Shown one piece after another: positions 47,961 to 60,808 of a DNA stretch of 64,000 nt. The first letter of the stretch is position 1. Every line of letters starts with the position of its first letter. The notes beneath the pieces were generated by a model, which ran no database searches, was not told the origin of the DNA, and was given only the letters and a program-made list of their open reading frames with translations. Both the position numbers and the translations under genes were made by a program. Location of the stretch: NCBI GenBank assembly GCA_026120185.1, contig JANUWF010001217.1, positions 3,890,001-3,954,000 on the forward strand, given 5' to 3'. Source of the DNA: Voacanga thouarsii. Lineage: Eukaryota > Streptophyta > Magnoliopsida > Gentianales > Apocynaceae.

Positions 47961-50310
47961 ATCTTGAATGGTTATAGATTTTTGCGGTTTAAGAGGAAAC
48001 CTATTGAGGATATCTGTAATATTGTAGGTGTTGACAAGCCTAGGATGATTGTCAAAAGGATTGGATCTCGAAGAAGACGGTTGTTGAAAAGTTTGTTTAA
48101 ACTTATCAAGGTATTCTTTTTTGCTAAAATTATCAGGAAGATTTCCTATTAATTCTAAAAGGAGATCTTGTTCTTTTGTAAGAACATTGATGGAAGGCTG
48201 ATTTTGTTCAGCTTCAGATGATGAAGAAGACAGATTGTCATCGTCTTGAATTTGATTGAACTGCTGATCATATTCATCATCAGCTTGATCGGACTCGAGA
48301 ATCGAAATAAAAAGATTCGAATTTTATTAAGTATTTACGGATCTAAGGAAAGTTCATGGATCTTTTGGGAAACTCGGCAATATCGGGCCATATGCCCCGG
48401 TTTGCCACATTTGAAACAAGTAATAGTTTTGGACTTGTCTTTTGAAAATTGAGGTTTGATAAATTTGGATGATTTGGTCTTGGGCTTAGGAGGAAGAGCT
48501 GGATATTTAGGAGAATGGGCTGGATACCTATTCTTTCTAAATGTGGGCCTACTTCTATAATAAGTGGGCTTGGGCTTGTACTTCTTCCTATGTGGTTTGG
48601 TCGACAAGAAGGCGAGGCAGAGCTGTTCACGAGAATGAACCCAAATCATGCCAGTCTTTGGGCTCGGTCTTTGGCTAATTGTCTTAACATTTTGTCTTGT
48701 CGACAAACTTTGAGGGCAACTTTGTTGGATTTGGCTAGTCATTTGGCCAAAGGTAATCGACCATAAGGTATAACACCGTTATCTTGGGTTTGGAGTTCTT
48801 CACGAACTAAATCACGAAGGGATTTGGGAAGGCCATCTAAGAATTTTTCTTTCCGATCGCGGCTATTTCCATCGAGTCGGCATATATTACAGTAAGGAAA
48901 GTATCCTTATACCATCTAAAGTCGGACGGGGTTTTGCATTTGAGATTGTTGAGAATCTCGGTGGATTTATCACGGAAAATACTGGATTTCCTATGAAAGT
49001 TTTGACTAAAGTAAAAATCGGTGTTGACACTTGCATACGGGATTGGTTCACCATTACGGAGAATAGGTTGGTTATTTGCATCTGTTTTGACGGCATGCAA
49101 AATCTCATGTTTGTCAAATTCGGTGAGATGTTCATCCCACCATCCTTTGAGTTGGCACAGTAAAGCCGGCTATAAGGACATGGGCGTGACAGTGATCCGA
49201 ACTACCATGGGTTGTTCTATAGGCGGTAGCAACCATAGTCATTTGTTGGAATTTAGCGAGAATGTTGTATTACGTTGCCCATCTATGTTCCATTCATAGA
49301 TGTTGTTGGCATTATAGGAGTTACGCATAATAACGGGACTTTCTTCTAGGGCTACATCCGGATGGGTGGCTCTAGAATAATAAAGTTTACAGGGATTTCT
49401 CCAATTAGGTCTACCTAATCGAAGAGGAACAATGTCTTGGGGTTCGGATTGGTTATACGGAATATGCTCGGAAACGAGAATCAGAATCGGTTTCTTGTAA
49501 AGCGATCTCGATTGATGAGTTGATGCCTTTTGTTTGGAGCTGGATGCGGGAGAATCGGGAATGAATGATTTTTCAATTTCTGCGATCCTTTTTTGAAGTT
49601 CATTAAAGATTGGGGGAGTAGATTTGCTTTGAATTTCTTTATGAAATTGAGTAGGAATTTCATATGGTTTGAATAAAGGAATTGTTGGAGAGATATTAGG
49701 AATGGAAGTTCTTTGGAGTAGAGACACTCGGTGTAGTTGTTGAAGTATAAACACTTGGTGGTTTGGAAATCAAATATTCACCAATTGTTTGTAAATATTT
49801 GTTTGTGTAATTGTTTTGATCTAATAAATTTTGAATATCTTTCGCAGAATCTTGCTTCCTCGGTATCTCTTCTTTTGAAAGGAGCGACGATAATAGTTTA
49901 CGTGCCAATTTGAATTTTGAAATTTTGATTTGGAGGGAGCTCGGATGAAATCTTTGGTTCCACTGGGAAGTCTGCCATGTTTTTGAAACATTAACAGAAT
50001 GAGCAAAAGGATAGTCAATTTTATTGATTGAAGTATAAGCTTCAAACCATAAAAAGAAATCAATTTGCTTTTCAACTAATTTTAAAAATTTATAATATTT
50101 ATCTTGGATCTGTTGTCTATCGGATCCTTGATAATTTTCGAAAAACCATTCCCTTTTTAAAATGTTTGTTGGGGAATAAAATTCTTTTCTTAATTGTTCT
50201 TTGTCAATGACAAATTCTTTTTGTAAAACATTGAGGTCTCCAATCATAGCGAGAATGAGTAGGAGATGTAGGATTGTCATCGGACTCGAGTGCAGAAACA
50301 TATGTAGCAC
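47961..50310 (-). pseudogene. viral coat protein region, copy A, broken
   Basis: It is defined by the CCHC zinc knuckle (CFKCGKPGHMARYC) at about 48376-48420 on the minus strand, a Lys/Pro-rich stretch before it and an acidic Ser-rich segment after it. Further upstream lie capsid-like open frames at 48837-49135, 49239-49754 and 49696-50310. Several frameshifts separate these. Coat protein and pol appear to be one long ORF in the original virus, judged from how the frames follow each other. Confidence 0.8.
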
Positions 50311-50379
50311 AGGGAATCCTTAGATCTTGATCGACATCTTGTAGGCTGTGTAACTACGAGAGGATGTGGAATGCCTAGG

Positions 50380-51305
50380 TGGTTGAAACCTAAACGATGC
50401 ACCTTTTCGAGATGCGAGAAGTTGATGGAGGATATGAAATCCTTTGGGTGAGAGACCTTTGGAATGTTATTTCAACATTTCCGAGAAGGAGATTGATGAA
50501 TTTACGAGGCTGTAGTATTCTCGGGTTTTCGGAAGGAGTAGCTCCGGTTAGGAGCCAATTTGAGGAAGGTTGACCTCTTGCCAAGAGATAGGTTTTGGAA
50601 TTGAAAGATGGGATCTAGTGAGATCGGTTTGGAACAAGATCGTCTCACCTTTGTTTGAGACTCTCATTGCTCCGGTATTGAATGCGAGAATTCATAGCCT
50701 TATATTGAATTACGTATAGAATGGCTCTTGGGAGAGATCCGAGTTTTGATTTTGTAATTTCTTTGTCTGGACATTCGAGTTAAGGAATCTAAGAGGTTCC
50801 TATCTTGAAGAGAGACGAGTAAAATTTGGAAACGATCAAAATAGGCGGCCCATTGCAAAGGCTGGTTTCTACCATACCTAACAAGGAATCATTGAAGTTT
50901 AGGAATCGGGTATCCCTAAGACATAAAAGAAGAGAAGTATCTAGACCTTCTCTGGATAAGGGTTTAGCTCCGATCTGGACAAGACCGAAGTGGAGGTATT
51001 TGTATTTTTGTCTGAATTTTTCTAGAACTACGGGAGTAAGAAGTTGGATCTCCTTACTTTCGAGAATTAATCTCAGTTGTTTCTTCAACGGTCTTGATAA
51101 CATAGTCACTACTAAGTGACCATCTAGGATTTTTGTAAATTTCTTTGTCGGAAAACTTGGGTATTTTCCGGTTATCGATGGATTGTTGGAGATCAGAGAA
51201 GTGGAGTTCTTCTTTGATTTTGGAAGAGAGGGAAGGAGAGATGGGGTAAGAAGAAGATGAAGAAGAAGAGGAGGAGGGAGATCTAAACATTCGTGAGAAT
51301 GACAT
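50380..51305 (-). pseudogene. viral movement protein, copy A, broken
   Basis: It starts at ATG 51305 (minus) with a Ser-rich leader. The 30K-type movement-protein core with GLVQIGAKPL and TRFLNFNDSLLGMVE is at about 51000-50830. The open frame is broken near 51060 (where the frame changes) and near 50790. Movement proteins let the virus pass through plasmodesmata; this copy cannot make one. Confidence 0.8.
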
Positions 51306-51724
51306 AATGAAAATGCAAAAATAAAACAAGTAATAAAGGCAGTGAGTAAAAACAACAGTAAGTAAAAACACGAGTATTTACAGAAAGTAAGGTCGCATAC
51401 GGAATGCTAAAAGAATTAAAACATATGCATGAAACTGAAATTAAAAGGCGGCTTGGCCGACCATATGCATGATAAAGTAGTAGATAAAGAAGTAAAGACT
51501 TAAAAAGGAAATAATTTAAAAACAATACATTATAATATACATATTAAAATAAATTACAATTTATTTGGGTTGGAAATAGTAACCAACCGGAAAAAGGGTC
51601 ACCGAAGTCAGGCACCGGTCGGAGCCGGTACACAGTCACCGGACTGGGGCTGGGATACAGGAACTCCGGGAGGAACTACAGGGTACAGACTCTGGGAAAG
51701 GGGGTATAGAGAGAGAAGTTCTAG
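51306..51724 (-). other. viral leader, copy A/B
   Basis: The untranslated leader lies between the promoter and movement-protein start. It contains a GA-rich patch and a GC-rich stretch (51590-51700) with inverted words such as CACCGG/CCGGTG, and a poly-A signal word (TTTATT on the plus strand, 51558-51563). No clear tRNA-Met primer site was found. Confidence 0.6.
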
Positions 51725-51980
51725 ACTAGAGAGAGAGAGCTCCCTTTACAAATGACTTGAAATGCCTATTTATAGACAAAAATTGAAAGTTACTATTTGC
51801 TACAGTAGCTGCAACAGTGCCGCAATCCGTGCTGCTACAGTGTACAGTAACTGCTATAGTAAATGTGAACAGTAACTCTGCTGATATTACTGCTGTCATC
51901 ATGGCTGGCATCATGCTGACATCATTGCTTGCATCACGACTATCGTCATGCTGATGGTAGGGCTGACATTATTGCTGTCG
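51725..51980 (-). promoter_or_regulatory. viral intergenic region, copy B, with TATA box
   Basis: TATAAATA lies at 51767-51774 (minus), preceded by the same TACAGTGTACAGTAACTGC-type repeats and TGACG words near the second-ORF stop. Unlike copy A, it is followed by an intact leader. Confidence 0.7.
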
Positions 51981-53146
51981 TCAGTCCAATAAATCAAATT
52001 CTTCAGGGTCATCTTCAGGACTGGCTTCTGATGACACGGTTGAAGTCTTGTCTTGTAACTGTTGTAGCATCAATTGCATTGTTGCTACAAAATCTTCTTT
52101 GGACTTGGAGGCTGCAAGGGTGGCAGCTGCAATGGATTTCTGCTGGAGAAATTCAGTTTGCTGGCTATCTTTCAAAGATAGCTGTTTATGGTTCATATTG
52201 AACCATTTTTCGATAGATGGGATGTAAGAATTTCTAGCATCCCAATCTTTCCACCATTTGCAATGGCCTTGAAGAACAAGATATGGAAGGCCATGCTGAT
52301 TTGCTTCTTTGTGATAAGCAAATTTTTGGGAGAATATCCAAGCTAGCTTGAATATGCTGAAAAACTGAAGCAGCAAGGGAACTGCTGGATGGGGATTTGA
52401 ATATCTGGAACAAAAATAATCAAATCCTTCTTGGACCGGTTGAGGAAGAATTTCTTCAATTGGGCCATAGATGGGCCACCATTGGTTGATAAACCAATGA
52501 GGGAAATCAATCTGGGCTGGTGTCTTTTTATTGAAATAAAAGAACCATGAATGATTTTGAAATTTGTTTTGATAGGTAAAAGCATTTACCCATGCAGCTT
52601 GATAATCCCAGTAGTTGTATACCATGGGATCAAAAGGTTGTGAAAACTTTTTGAATGTGGTTGGGGATGTTTTCCATGCCGTAGGAGTATGGATAGAATG
52701 GATTTGAACTGAGGTGTTCGTAATGAACAATTCAGTCCTTTTGTCTTTGTGAGGATTAAATGAAGCACTCACAGTGTCTACCAGAATAAACTCATAGTAT
52801 TTCTGGGTGAACTTTGGAGATTTTTGAACAAAATTGACATCTGGGCCAAAGAGTTGCCTAGCTGCCAATTGGGGATTGGAATTCCAGAATTCTGGTTCCA
52901 TTTGAAGGAGTTTGTAGACTCCTGGAGTCTTGACATAAGCAGTCTCTGGTGTACCGGAGAGTCTGGAAGAAATGGGTTGTGGCTCGGAAGAAAGAGCCTT
53001 TGAGGATGCCGATTGCATCGTGCTTGTGTTTGTGGTATTGGGCTTTGCAAGCCCAGTGTTTGTGGGGTTGGATACCACCACAAGTTTTGGGTCAGAGATA
53101 TTTACCTGACTTACCGGTTCGGAATCAGCTTGGGTAAGCTGACTTG
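51981..53146 (-). CDS. viral second ORF, copy B, 5'-truncated, 366-codon open frame
   Basis: This is the longest uninterrupted viral frame in the cluster, from an internal Met at 53081 to TGA 51981. The N-terminus is cut by the inversion junction at 53143-53146; compared with copy C about 420 nt of the ORF is missing. The product is rich in aromatic residues in the middle (WPIYGPIEE, GHCKWWKDW), with a Gln/Ala-rich predicted helix and an acidic C-terminal tail (SPEDDPEEFDLLD). I know no function. It lies between RNase H and the promoter, the place of the accessory or transactivator ORF in related viruses; equating them would be inference. Confidence 0.7.
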
Positions 53147-54009
53147 ATAAGTTTAAACAAACTTTTCAACAACCGTCTTCTTCGAGATCCAATCCTTTTG
53201 ACAATCATCCTAGGCTTGTCAACACCTACAATATTACAGATATCCTCAATAGGTTTCCTCTTACACCGCAAAAATCTATAACCATTCAAGATCTCCAATC
53301 AGAAATTAATATTCTGAAAGAAGAAATCAGAGAAATCAAAGCCTCTCAAGAGTTGGACAGATTAGTTCTTCAGCAACTCTGTGCAGAAAAGACCATTCCT
53401 TCAGAATCTGTTCCCCCAGAACCTGAAGCTACAACTGTTCAAGAAATAAGCCAATTTCTGAACCATCTTTCAAAAGTATCTATTCAAAAGTGGCATATCA
53501 AGATTACTCTTGTCATCAATGGTTCTTTTACTCTTGAAATTCCAGCTCTTTTAGATACAGGAGCTGATCTCAATTGTATCCAAGAAGGACTTATTCCTAC
53601 TAAGTTCTTTGAAAAAACTAAAGAAAGCCTTAGATCTGCCAATGGCAAGAAACTAGGTATTAGTTTCAAATTATCAGATGTCGAGGTAAAACATGAATCC
53701 TTATCTGTTCATACCTCTTTCCTTTTGGTCAAAGATATCACTCATCCAGTGATATTAGGCACTCCTTTCATCCAACAGATCATTCCTTTTATGGTCCTCA
53801 AAAATGGTATTCAAGTAACTCACTTGAATCAACCAATTTTTATTCCTTTCGATAGGCCTCCTATTGAAAAACAACTTCAATTCTTAGAAAATAAACAATC
53901 ACAAATAAATTTTCTAAAAGAAGATTTAAACTTCAAAAGACTCCAGCAGCAATTGCAGGAAGTACTTATCCAATCTAGAATCAAAGCTCCGGAATCTCAT
54001 ATCCAGTAA
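53143..54009 (+). pseudogene. viral coat C-terminus and protease, copy B (open, truncated)
   Basis: An open frame runs from the inversion junction to a premature TAA at 54007-54009. It contains a coiled-coil-like Glu/Lys/Ile-rich segment (53290-53350), then the protease with its Asp-Thr-Gly-Ala active-site codons at 53554-53565. The equivalent copy at 61680 lacks this stop, where a single extra T appears to have entered. Upstream coat sequence is missing because of the junction. Confidence 0.75.
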
Positions 54010-54484
54010 AAATCTTTGTTCCGATCTTCCAAATGCCTTTTGGCATAGGAAACAACACATTGTCGGACTTCCATATGAGCTCGATTTCGATGAAAAGTCT
54101 ATCCCTACCAAGGCTAGACCAATCCGGATGAATCATGAGTTAACCACTCTATGTCAAAAAGAAATTTATGATCTTCTCCAAAAGAAAATTATTACTTCCA
54201 AGTGCATCTCCTTGGAGTTGTGCTGCATTTTATGTATATAAAAATGCTGAAATTGAAAGGGAGTTCCTCGACTTGTAATTAATTACAAGCCTCTCAATAC
54301 AACGACTTAGATGGATTAGGTATCCTATTCCTAACAAAAAAGATTTACTAAATCGCCTACATTCTGCAAGTAGTCTTTTCAAAATTTGATTTAAAATCCG
54401 GATACTCGGCAGATCCAGATCGATCCTAGAGATCGTTACAAAACCGCATTCACAGCTCCATTTGGCCGATACGAATGGAATGTA
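54010..54484 (+). pseudogene. viral RT N-terminal part, copy B, frameshifted
   Basis: It is aligned by eye with 61680-62147. Small indels near 54008, 54203 and 54372 and altered triplets near 54407 and 54466 break the frame. No open frame over 60 codons remains in the sense direction. Confidence 0.7.
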
Positions 54485-55393
54485 ATGCCTTTTGGATTGA
54501 AAAATGCCCCTCTCGAATTTCAAAAAATTATGAATGAAATTTTCAATCCATATTCAAAATTCATCATTGTTTACATTGATGATGTTCTTGTATTTTCAAA
54601 GGATTTGGACCAACATTTTAAACATCTTCATGTTTTATCCCAAATTATCAAACACCAAGGTTTAGTCCTTTCAAAGACTAAATTCAGCCTTTTCCAAACT
54701 AATGTTCGATTTTTAGGACATTATATTCAACAGGGAACTATTACACCTATTTCCCGATCAATTCAATTTGTCGACAAATTTCCCGACCAAATTCCGGACA
54801 GGACTCAACTCCAACGATTTTTGGGATGTTTAAATTACATTTCTGAATTTCTCCCAGGAATCAAAAATCTGATTAAGCCTTTACATGATCGGCTTAAACA
54901 ACCTCCTCCTCCATGGACTAATATCCATACTTCCATTGTCAAAAAGGTCAAACTCCAAGTTAAACAACTTCCTTGTTTAGCTCTTCCTGACCCTAATGCA
55001 TTCAAAATTGTTGAGACTGATGCCTCTGACATTGGTTATGGTGGCATTCTCAAACAAAAGAAAAATGGCAAAGAACATATAGTTGCATTTGCTTCAAAAC
55101 ATTGGAATAGTTCTCAACGTAACTATCCTACGATCAAAAAAGAAATTTTAGCAATTGTTTTATGCATTCAAAAGTTTCAATCTGATTTACTAAATCAGAA
55201 ATTTTTATTACGAATTGATTGCAAAGTCGCAAAATATGTTTTGCAAAAAGATGTCAAAAACCTTGCCTCAAAACAAATATTTGCTAGATGGCAAGCTATT
55301 TTATCTATTTTTGATTTTGATATAGAATATATCAAAGGTTCTTCAAATTCAATTCCCGATTTTTTAACTCGGAATTTTTACAGTGGTCGTTAG
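54485..55393 (+). pseudogene. viral RT palm/thumb and RNase H, copy B, 302 codons open
   Basis: The catalytic YIDD is at 54572-54583. RNase H Asp (VETDASD) is near 55012, Glu (KKEILAI) near 55138 and Asp (RIDCK) near 55213. The frame is open to TAG 55391-55393, but the RT fingers upstream are broken, so it is only part of an enzyme. Confidence 0.85.
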
Positions 55394-55396
55394 CCC

Positions 55397-56933
55397 ATGG
55401 CTCCCAAACCCAAAAATAAAGCTTTGAAGCTTAAAGAGCTTCCGCCTTACCTTCACCTGTTACCCAACAAGTCTCCAAAGAAAGAGTCCACTGGACCATC
55501 CAATACCGGTAAAACCCAATTTACCAGCCTCAAAAGACTATGCTATGACCATAGCCCAAACAACTGTTTCACGACTCTATCAAATTAGAGCCCATTCCTT
55601 TCAAGACTCTAACCTCCAAAAGTCAGGCCGATTTAGTGGATAGTGATCCACAAGATGCCCAAACCCAGTCGGCATGGACCTTAGCGGACATTCAAAATTG
55701 GTGTCGAAGATGGGCTTTTCAATGCCCACGTCAAGCCAACAGATGGGTTTCCCATCGCCAACCCAAGTCAGCCTTACCCAAGCCGATTCCGAACCGGTAA
55801 GTCGTAAATATCTCTCGACTCCAAAACTTGTGGTGGTATCTAACCCCACAAACACCGGGCTTGCAAAGCCCAATACCACAAACACAAGCACGATGCAATC
55901 GGCATCCTCAAAGGCTCTTTCTTCCGAGCCACAACCCATTTCTTCCGCACTCTCCGTACACCGTAGATCGCTTATGTCAAGACTCCAGGAGTCTACAAAC
56001 TCCTTCAAATGGAACCGAACTCGGAATTCCAATCCCCAATTGGCGCCTAGGCAACTCTTTGGCCCGGATGTCAATTTTGTTCAAAAATCTCCAAAGTTCA
56101 CCCGTAAATACTATGAGTTTATTCTCGGTAGACACCGTGAGTGCTTCATTTAATCCTCACAAAGACAAAAGGACCGAATTGTTCATTACGAACACCTCAG
56201 CTCAAATCCATTCTATCCATACTCCTACGGCATGGAAAACATCCCCAACCACATTCAAAAAGTTTTCACAACCTTTTGATCCCATGGTATACAACTACCG
56301 GGATTATCAAGCCGCATGGGTAAATGCTTTTACCTATCAAAACAAATTTCAAAATCATTCATGGTTCTTTTATTTCAATAAAAAGACACCAGACCTCGTA
56401 TTGATTTCCCTCATTGGTTTATCAACCAATGGTGGCCCATCTATGGCCCAATTGAAGAAATTCTTCCTCAACCGGTCCAAGAAGGATTTGATTATTTTTG
56501 TTCCGGATATTCAAATCCCCATCCAGCTAGCTTCCTTGTCGCTTCAGCTTTTCAAAGATATTCAAGCTAGCTTGGATATTCTCCCAAAAATTTGCTTATC
56601 ACAAAGAAGCAAATCAGCATGGCCTTCCATATCTTGTTCTTCAAGGCCATTGCAAATGGTGGAAAGATTGGGATGCTAGAAATTCTTACATCCCATCTAT
56701 CGAAAAATGGTTCAATATGAACCCTAAACAGCCTATCTTTGAAAGATAGCCGAAGAACCGAATTTCTCCAAATAGAATCCATTGCAGCTGCCACCCTTGC
56801 AGCCTCCAAGTCCAAAGAAGATTTTGTAGCAACAATGCAATTGATGCTACAACAGTTACAAGACAAGACTTCAACCGTGTCATCAGAAGCCAGTCCTGAA
56901 GATGACCCTGAAGAATTTGATTTATTGGACTGA
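55397..56933 (+). pseudogene. viral second ORF, copy C, broken
   Basis: ATG 55397 lies four bases after the RNase H stop. Coding continues through 55397-55588, 55674-56153, 55828-56679 and 56739-56933 in different frames, ending at TGA 56931. Differences from copy B cluster at CAG and CTG triplets and often match those in copy A. Confidence 0.8.
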
Positions 56934-57189
56934 CGACAGCAATAATGTCAGCCCTACCATCAGCATGACGATAGTCGTGATGCAAGCAATGATGTCAGCA
57001 TGATGCCAGCCATGATGACAGCAGTAATATCCGCAGAGTTACTGTTCACATTTACTATAGCAGTTACTGTACACTGTAGCGGCACGGATTGCGGCACTGT
57101 TGCAGCTACTGTAGCAAATAGTAACTTTCAATTTTTGTCTATAAATAGGCATTTCAAGTCATTTGTAAAGGAGGCTCTCTCTCTCTAGT
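56934..57189 (+). promoter_or_regulatory. viral intergenic promoter, copy C
   Basis: TATAAATA lies at 57140-57147. Upstream are two TGACG words (56931, 56966), the core of as-1 elements known in caulimovirid promoters, and TACTGTACACTGTAGC-like inverted words. This would drive the pregenomic RNA. A GA/CT-rich start region follows about 30 bp downstream. Confidence 0.65.
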
Positions 57190-57612
57190 CTAGAACTTCT
57201 CTCTCTATACCCCCTTCCCCAGAGTCTGTATCCTGTAGTTCCTCCCGGAGTTCCTGTATCCCAGTCCCCGTCCGGTGACTGTGTACCGGCTCCGACCGGT
57301 GCCTGACTCCGGTGACCCTTTTTCCGGTTGGTTACTATTTCCAACCCAAATAAACTGTAATTTATTTTAATATGTATATTATAATGTATTGTTTTTAAGT
57401 TATTTCCTTTTTAAGTCTTTACTTATTTATATTCTACTTTATCATGCATATGGTCGGCCAAGCCGCCTTTTAATTTCGCCATGCATATGCATATGTTTTA
57501 AATCTTTTAGCATTCCGTATGCGACCTTACTTTCTGTAAATACTCGTGTTTTTACTTACTGTTGTTTTTACTCACTGCTCTTTATTACTTGTTTTATTTT
57601 TGCATTTTCATT
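57190..57612 (+). other. viral leader with polyadenylation signal, copy C
   Basis: AATAAA lies at 57349-57354, about 200 bp after the TATA box. In pararetroviruses the poly-A signal just after the promoter gives the pregenomic RNA its terminal redundancy. The movement-protein ATG is at 57613. No clear tRNA primer-binding sequence was found. Confidence 0.55.
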
Positions 57613-58540
57613 ATGTCATTCTCACGAATGTTTAGATCTCCCTCCTCCTCTTCTTCTTCATCTTCTTCTTACCCCATCTCTCCTTCCCTCTCTTCCAAAA
57701 TCAAAGAAGAACTCCACTTCTCTGATCTCCAACAATCCATCGATAACTGGAAAATACCCAAGTTTTCCGACAAAGAAATTTACAAAAATCCTAGATGGTC
57801 ACTTAGTAGTGACTATGTTATCAAGACTGTTGAAGAAACAGTCGAGATTAATTCTGAAAGTAAGGAGATCCAACTTCTTACTCCCAGAGTTCTGGAAAAA
57901 TTCAGACAAAAATACAAATACCTCCACTTCGGTCTTGTCCAGATCGGAGCTAAACCCTTATCCAGAGAAGGTCTAGATACTTCTCTTCTTTTATGTCTTA
58001 GGGATACCCGATTCCTAAACTTCAATGATTCCTTGTTAGGTATGGTAGAAACCAGCCTTTGCAATGGGCCGCCTATTTTGATCGCTTTCCAAATTTTACT
58101 CGTCTCTCTTCAAGATAGGAACCTCTTAGATTCCTTAACTCGAATGTCCGGACAAAGAAATTACAAAATCAAAACTGGATCTCTCCCAAGTAGCCATTCT
58201 ATACGTAATTCAATATAAGGCTATGAATTCTCGCATTCAATACCGGAGCAATGAGAGTCTCAAACAAAGGTGAGACGATCTTGTTCCAAACCGATCTCAC
58301 TAGATCCCATCTTTCAATTCCAAAACCTATCTCTTGGCAAGAGGTCAACCTTCCTCAAATTGGCTCCTAACCGGAGCTACTCCTTCGAAAAACCCGAGAA
58401 TACTACAGCCTCGTAAATTCATCAATCTCCTTCTCGGAAATGTTGAAATAACATTCCAAAGGTCTCTCACCCAAAGGATTTCATATCCTCCATCAACTTC
58501 TCGCATCTCGAAAAGGTGCATCGTTTAGGTTTCAACCACC
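57613..58540 (+). pseudogene. viral movement protein, copy C, frameshifted
   Basis: ATG 57613 opens a frame to 58218 that keeps the 30K-type core (GLVQIGAKPL, NDSLLGMVE). After about 58140 it shifts to a frame that contains the C-terminal part at 58334-58528. It is longer uninterrupted than copy A but still incomplete. Confidence 0.8.
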
Positions 58541-58604
58541 TAGGCATTCCACATCCTCTCGTAGTTACACAGCCTACAAGATGTCGATCAAGATCTAAGG
58601 ATTC

Positions 58605-60808
58605 CCTGTGCTACATATGTTTCGCAGCTCGAGTCCGATGACAATCCTACATCTCCTACTCATTCTCGCTATGATTGGAGACCTCAATGTTTTACAAAAA
58701 GAATTTGTCATTGACAAAGAACAATTAAGAAAAGAATTTTATTCCCCAACAAACATTTTAAAAAGGGAATGGTTTTTCGAAATTATCAAGGATCCGATAG
58801 ACAACAGATCCAAGATAAATATTATAAATTTTTAAAATTAGTTGAAAAGCAAATTGATTTCTTTTTATGGTTTGAAGCTTATACTTCAATCAATAAAATT
58901 GACTATCCTTTTGCTCATTCTCGTTAATGTTTCAAAAACATGGCAGACTTCCCAGTGGAACCAAGATTTCATCCGAGCTCCCTCCAAATCAAAATTTCAA
59001 AATTCAAATTGGCACGTAAACTATTATCGTCGCCCCTTTCAAAAGAAGAGATACCGAGGAAGCAAGATTCTGCGAAAGATATTCAAAATTTATTAGATCA
59101 AAACAATTACACAAACAAATATTTACAAACAATTGGTGAATATTTGATTTCCAAACCACCAAGTGTTTATACTTCAACAACTACACCGAGTGTCTCTACT
59201 CCAAAGAACTTCCATTCCTAATATCTCTCCAACAATTCCTTTATTCAAACCATATGAAATTCCTACTCAATTTCATAAAGAAATTCAAAGCAAATCTACT
59301 CCCCCAATCTTTAATGAACTTCAAAAAAGGATCGCAGAAATTGAAAAATCATTCATTCCCGATTCTCCCGCATCCAGCTTCCAAACAAAAGGCATCAACT
59401 CATCAATCAGCATCGCTTTACAAGAAACCGATTCGGATTCTCGTTTCCGAGCATATTCCGTATAACCAATCCGAACCCCAAGACATTGTTCCTCTTCGAT
59501 TAGGTAGACCTAATTGGAGAAATCCCCGTAAACTTTATTATTCTAGAGCCACCCATCCGGATGTAGCCCTAGAAGAAAGTCCCGTTATTATGCGTAACTC
59601 CTATAATGCCAACAACATCTATGAATGGAACATAGATGGGCAACGTAATACAACATTCTCGCTAAATTCCAACAAATGACTATGGTTGCTACCGCCTATA
59701 GAACAACCCATGGTAGTTCGGATCACCTGTCGCCCATGTCCTTATAGCCGGCTTTACAGTGCCAACTCAAAGGATGGTGGGATGAACATCTCACCGAATT
59801 TGACAAACATGAGATTTTGCATGCCGTCAAAACAGATGCAAATAACCAACCTATTCTCCGTAATGGTGAACCAATCCCGCATGCAAGTGTCAACACCGAT
59901 TTTTACTTTAGTCAAAACTTTCATAGGAAATCCAGGTATTTTCCGTGATAAATCCACCGAGATTCTCAACAATCTCAAATGCAAAACCCCGTCCGACTTT
60001 AGATGGTATAAGGATACTTTCCTTACTGTAATATATGCCGACTCGATGGAAATAGCCGCGATCGGAAAGAAAAATTCTTAGATGGCCTTCCCAAATCCCT
60101 TCGTGATTTAGTTCGTGAAGAACTCCAAACCCAAGATAACGGTGTTATACCTTATGGTCGATTACCTTTGGCCAAATGACTAGCCAAATCCAACAAAGTT
60201 GCCCTCAAAGTTTGTCGACAAGACAAAATGTTAAGACAATTAGCCAAAGACCGAGCCCAAAGACGGCATGATTTGGGTTCATTCTCGTGAACAGCCTCGC
60301 CCGCCTTCTTGTCGACCAAACCACATAGGAAGAAGTACAAGCCCAAGCCCACTTATTATAGAAGTAGGCCCACATTTAGAAAGAATAGGTATCCAGCCCA
60401 TTCTCCTAAATATCCAGCTCTTCCTCCTAAGCCCAAGACCAAATCATCCAAATTTATCAAACCTCAATTTTCAAAAGACAAGTCCAAAACTATTACTTGT
60501 TTCAAATGTGGCAAACCGGGGCATATGGCCCGATATTGTCGAGTTTCCCAAAAGATCCATGAACTTTCCTTGGATCCAGAAATACTTAATAAAATTCAGA
60601 ATCTTTTTATTTCTGATTCTGAGTCCGATCAAGCTGATGATGAATATGATCAGCAGTTCAATCAAATTCAAGACGATGACAATCGGTCTTCTTCATCATC
60701 TGAAGCTGAACAAAATCAGCCTTCCATCAATGTTCTTACAAAAGAACAAGATCTCCTTTTAGAATTAATAGGAAATCTTCCCGATAATTCTAGCAAAAAG
60801 AATACCTT
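58605..60808 (+). pseudogene. viral coat protein region, copy C, broken
   Basis: Capsid-like open frames lie at 58608-58835, 58940-59221, 59254-59679 and 60309-60968, in changing frames. The CCHC zinc knuckle is at about 60498-60539, preceded by a Lys/Pro-rich stretch and followed by an acidic Asp/Ser-rich segment. The break near 59935-60080 and a stop near 60178 separate the capsid core from the knuckle. Confidence 0.8.

Noticed and set aside
57190..57612. tRNA-Met primer-binding site in the viral leader
   Set aside because: No TGGTATCAGAGC-like sequence is visible in either leader copy, so I do not annotate one.
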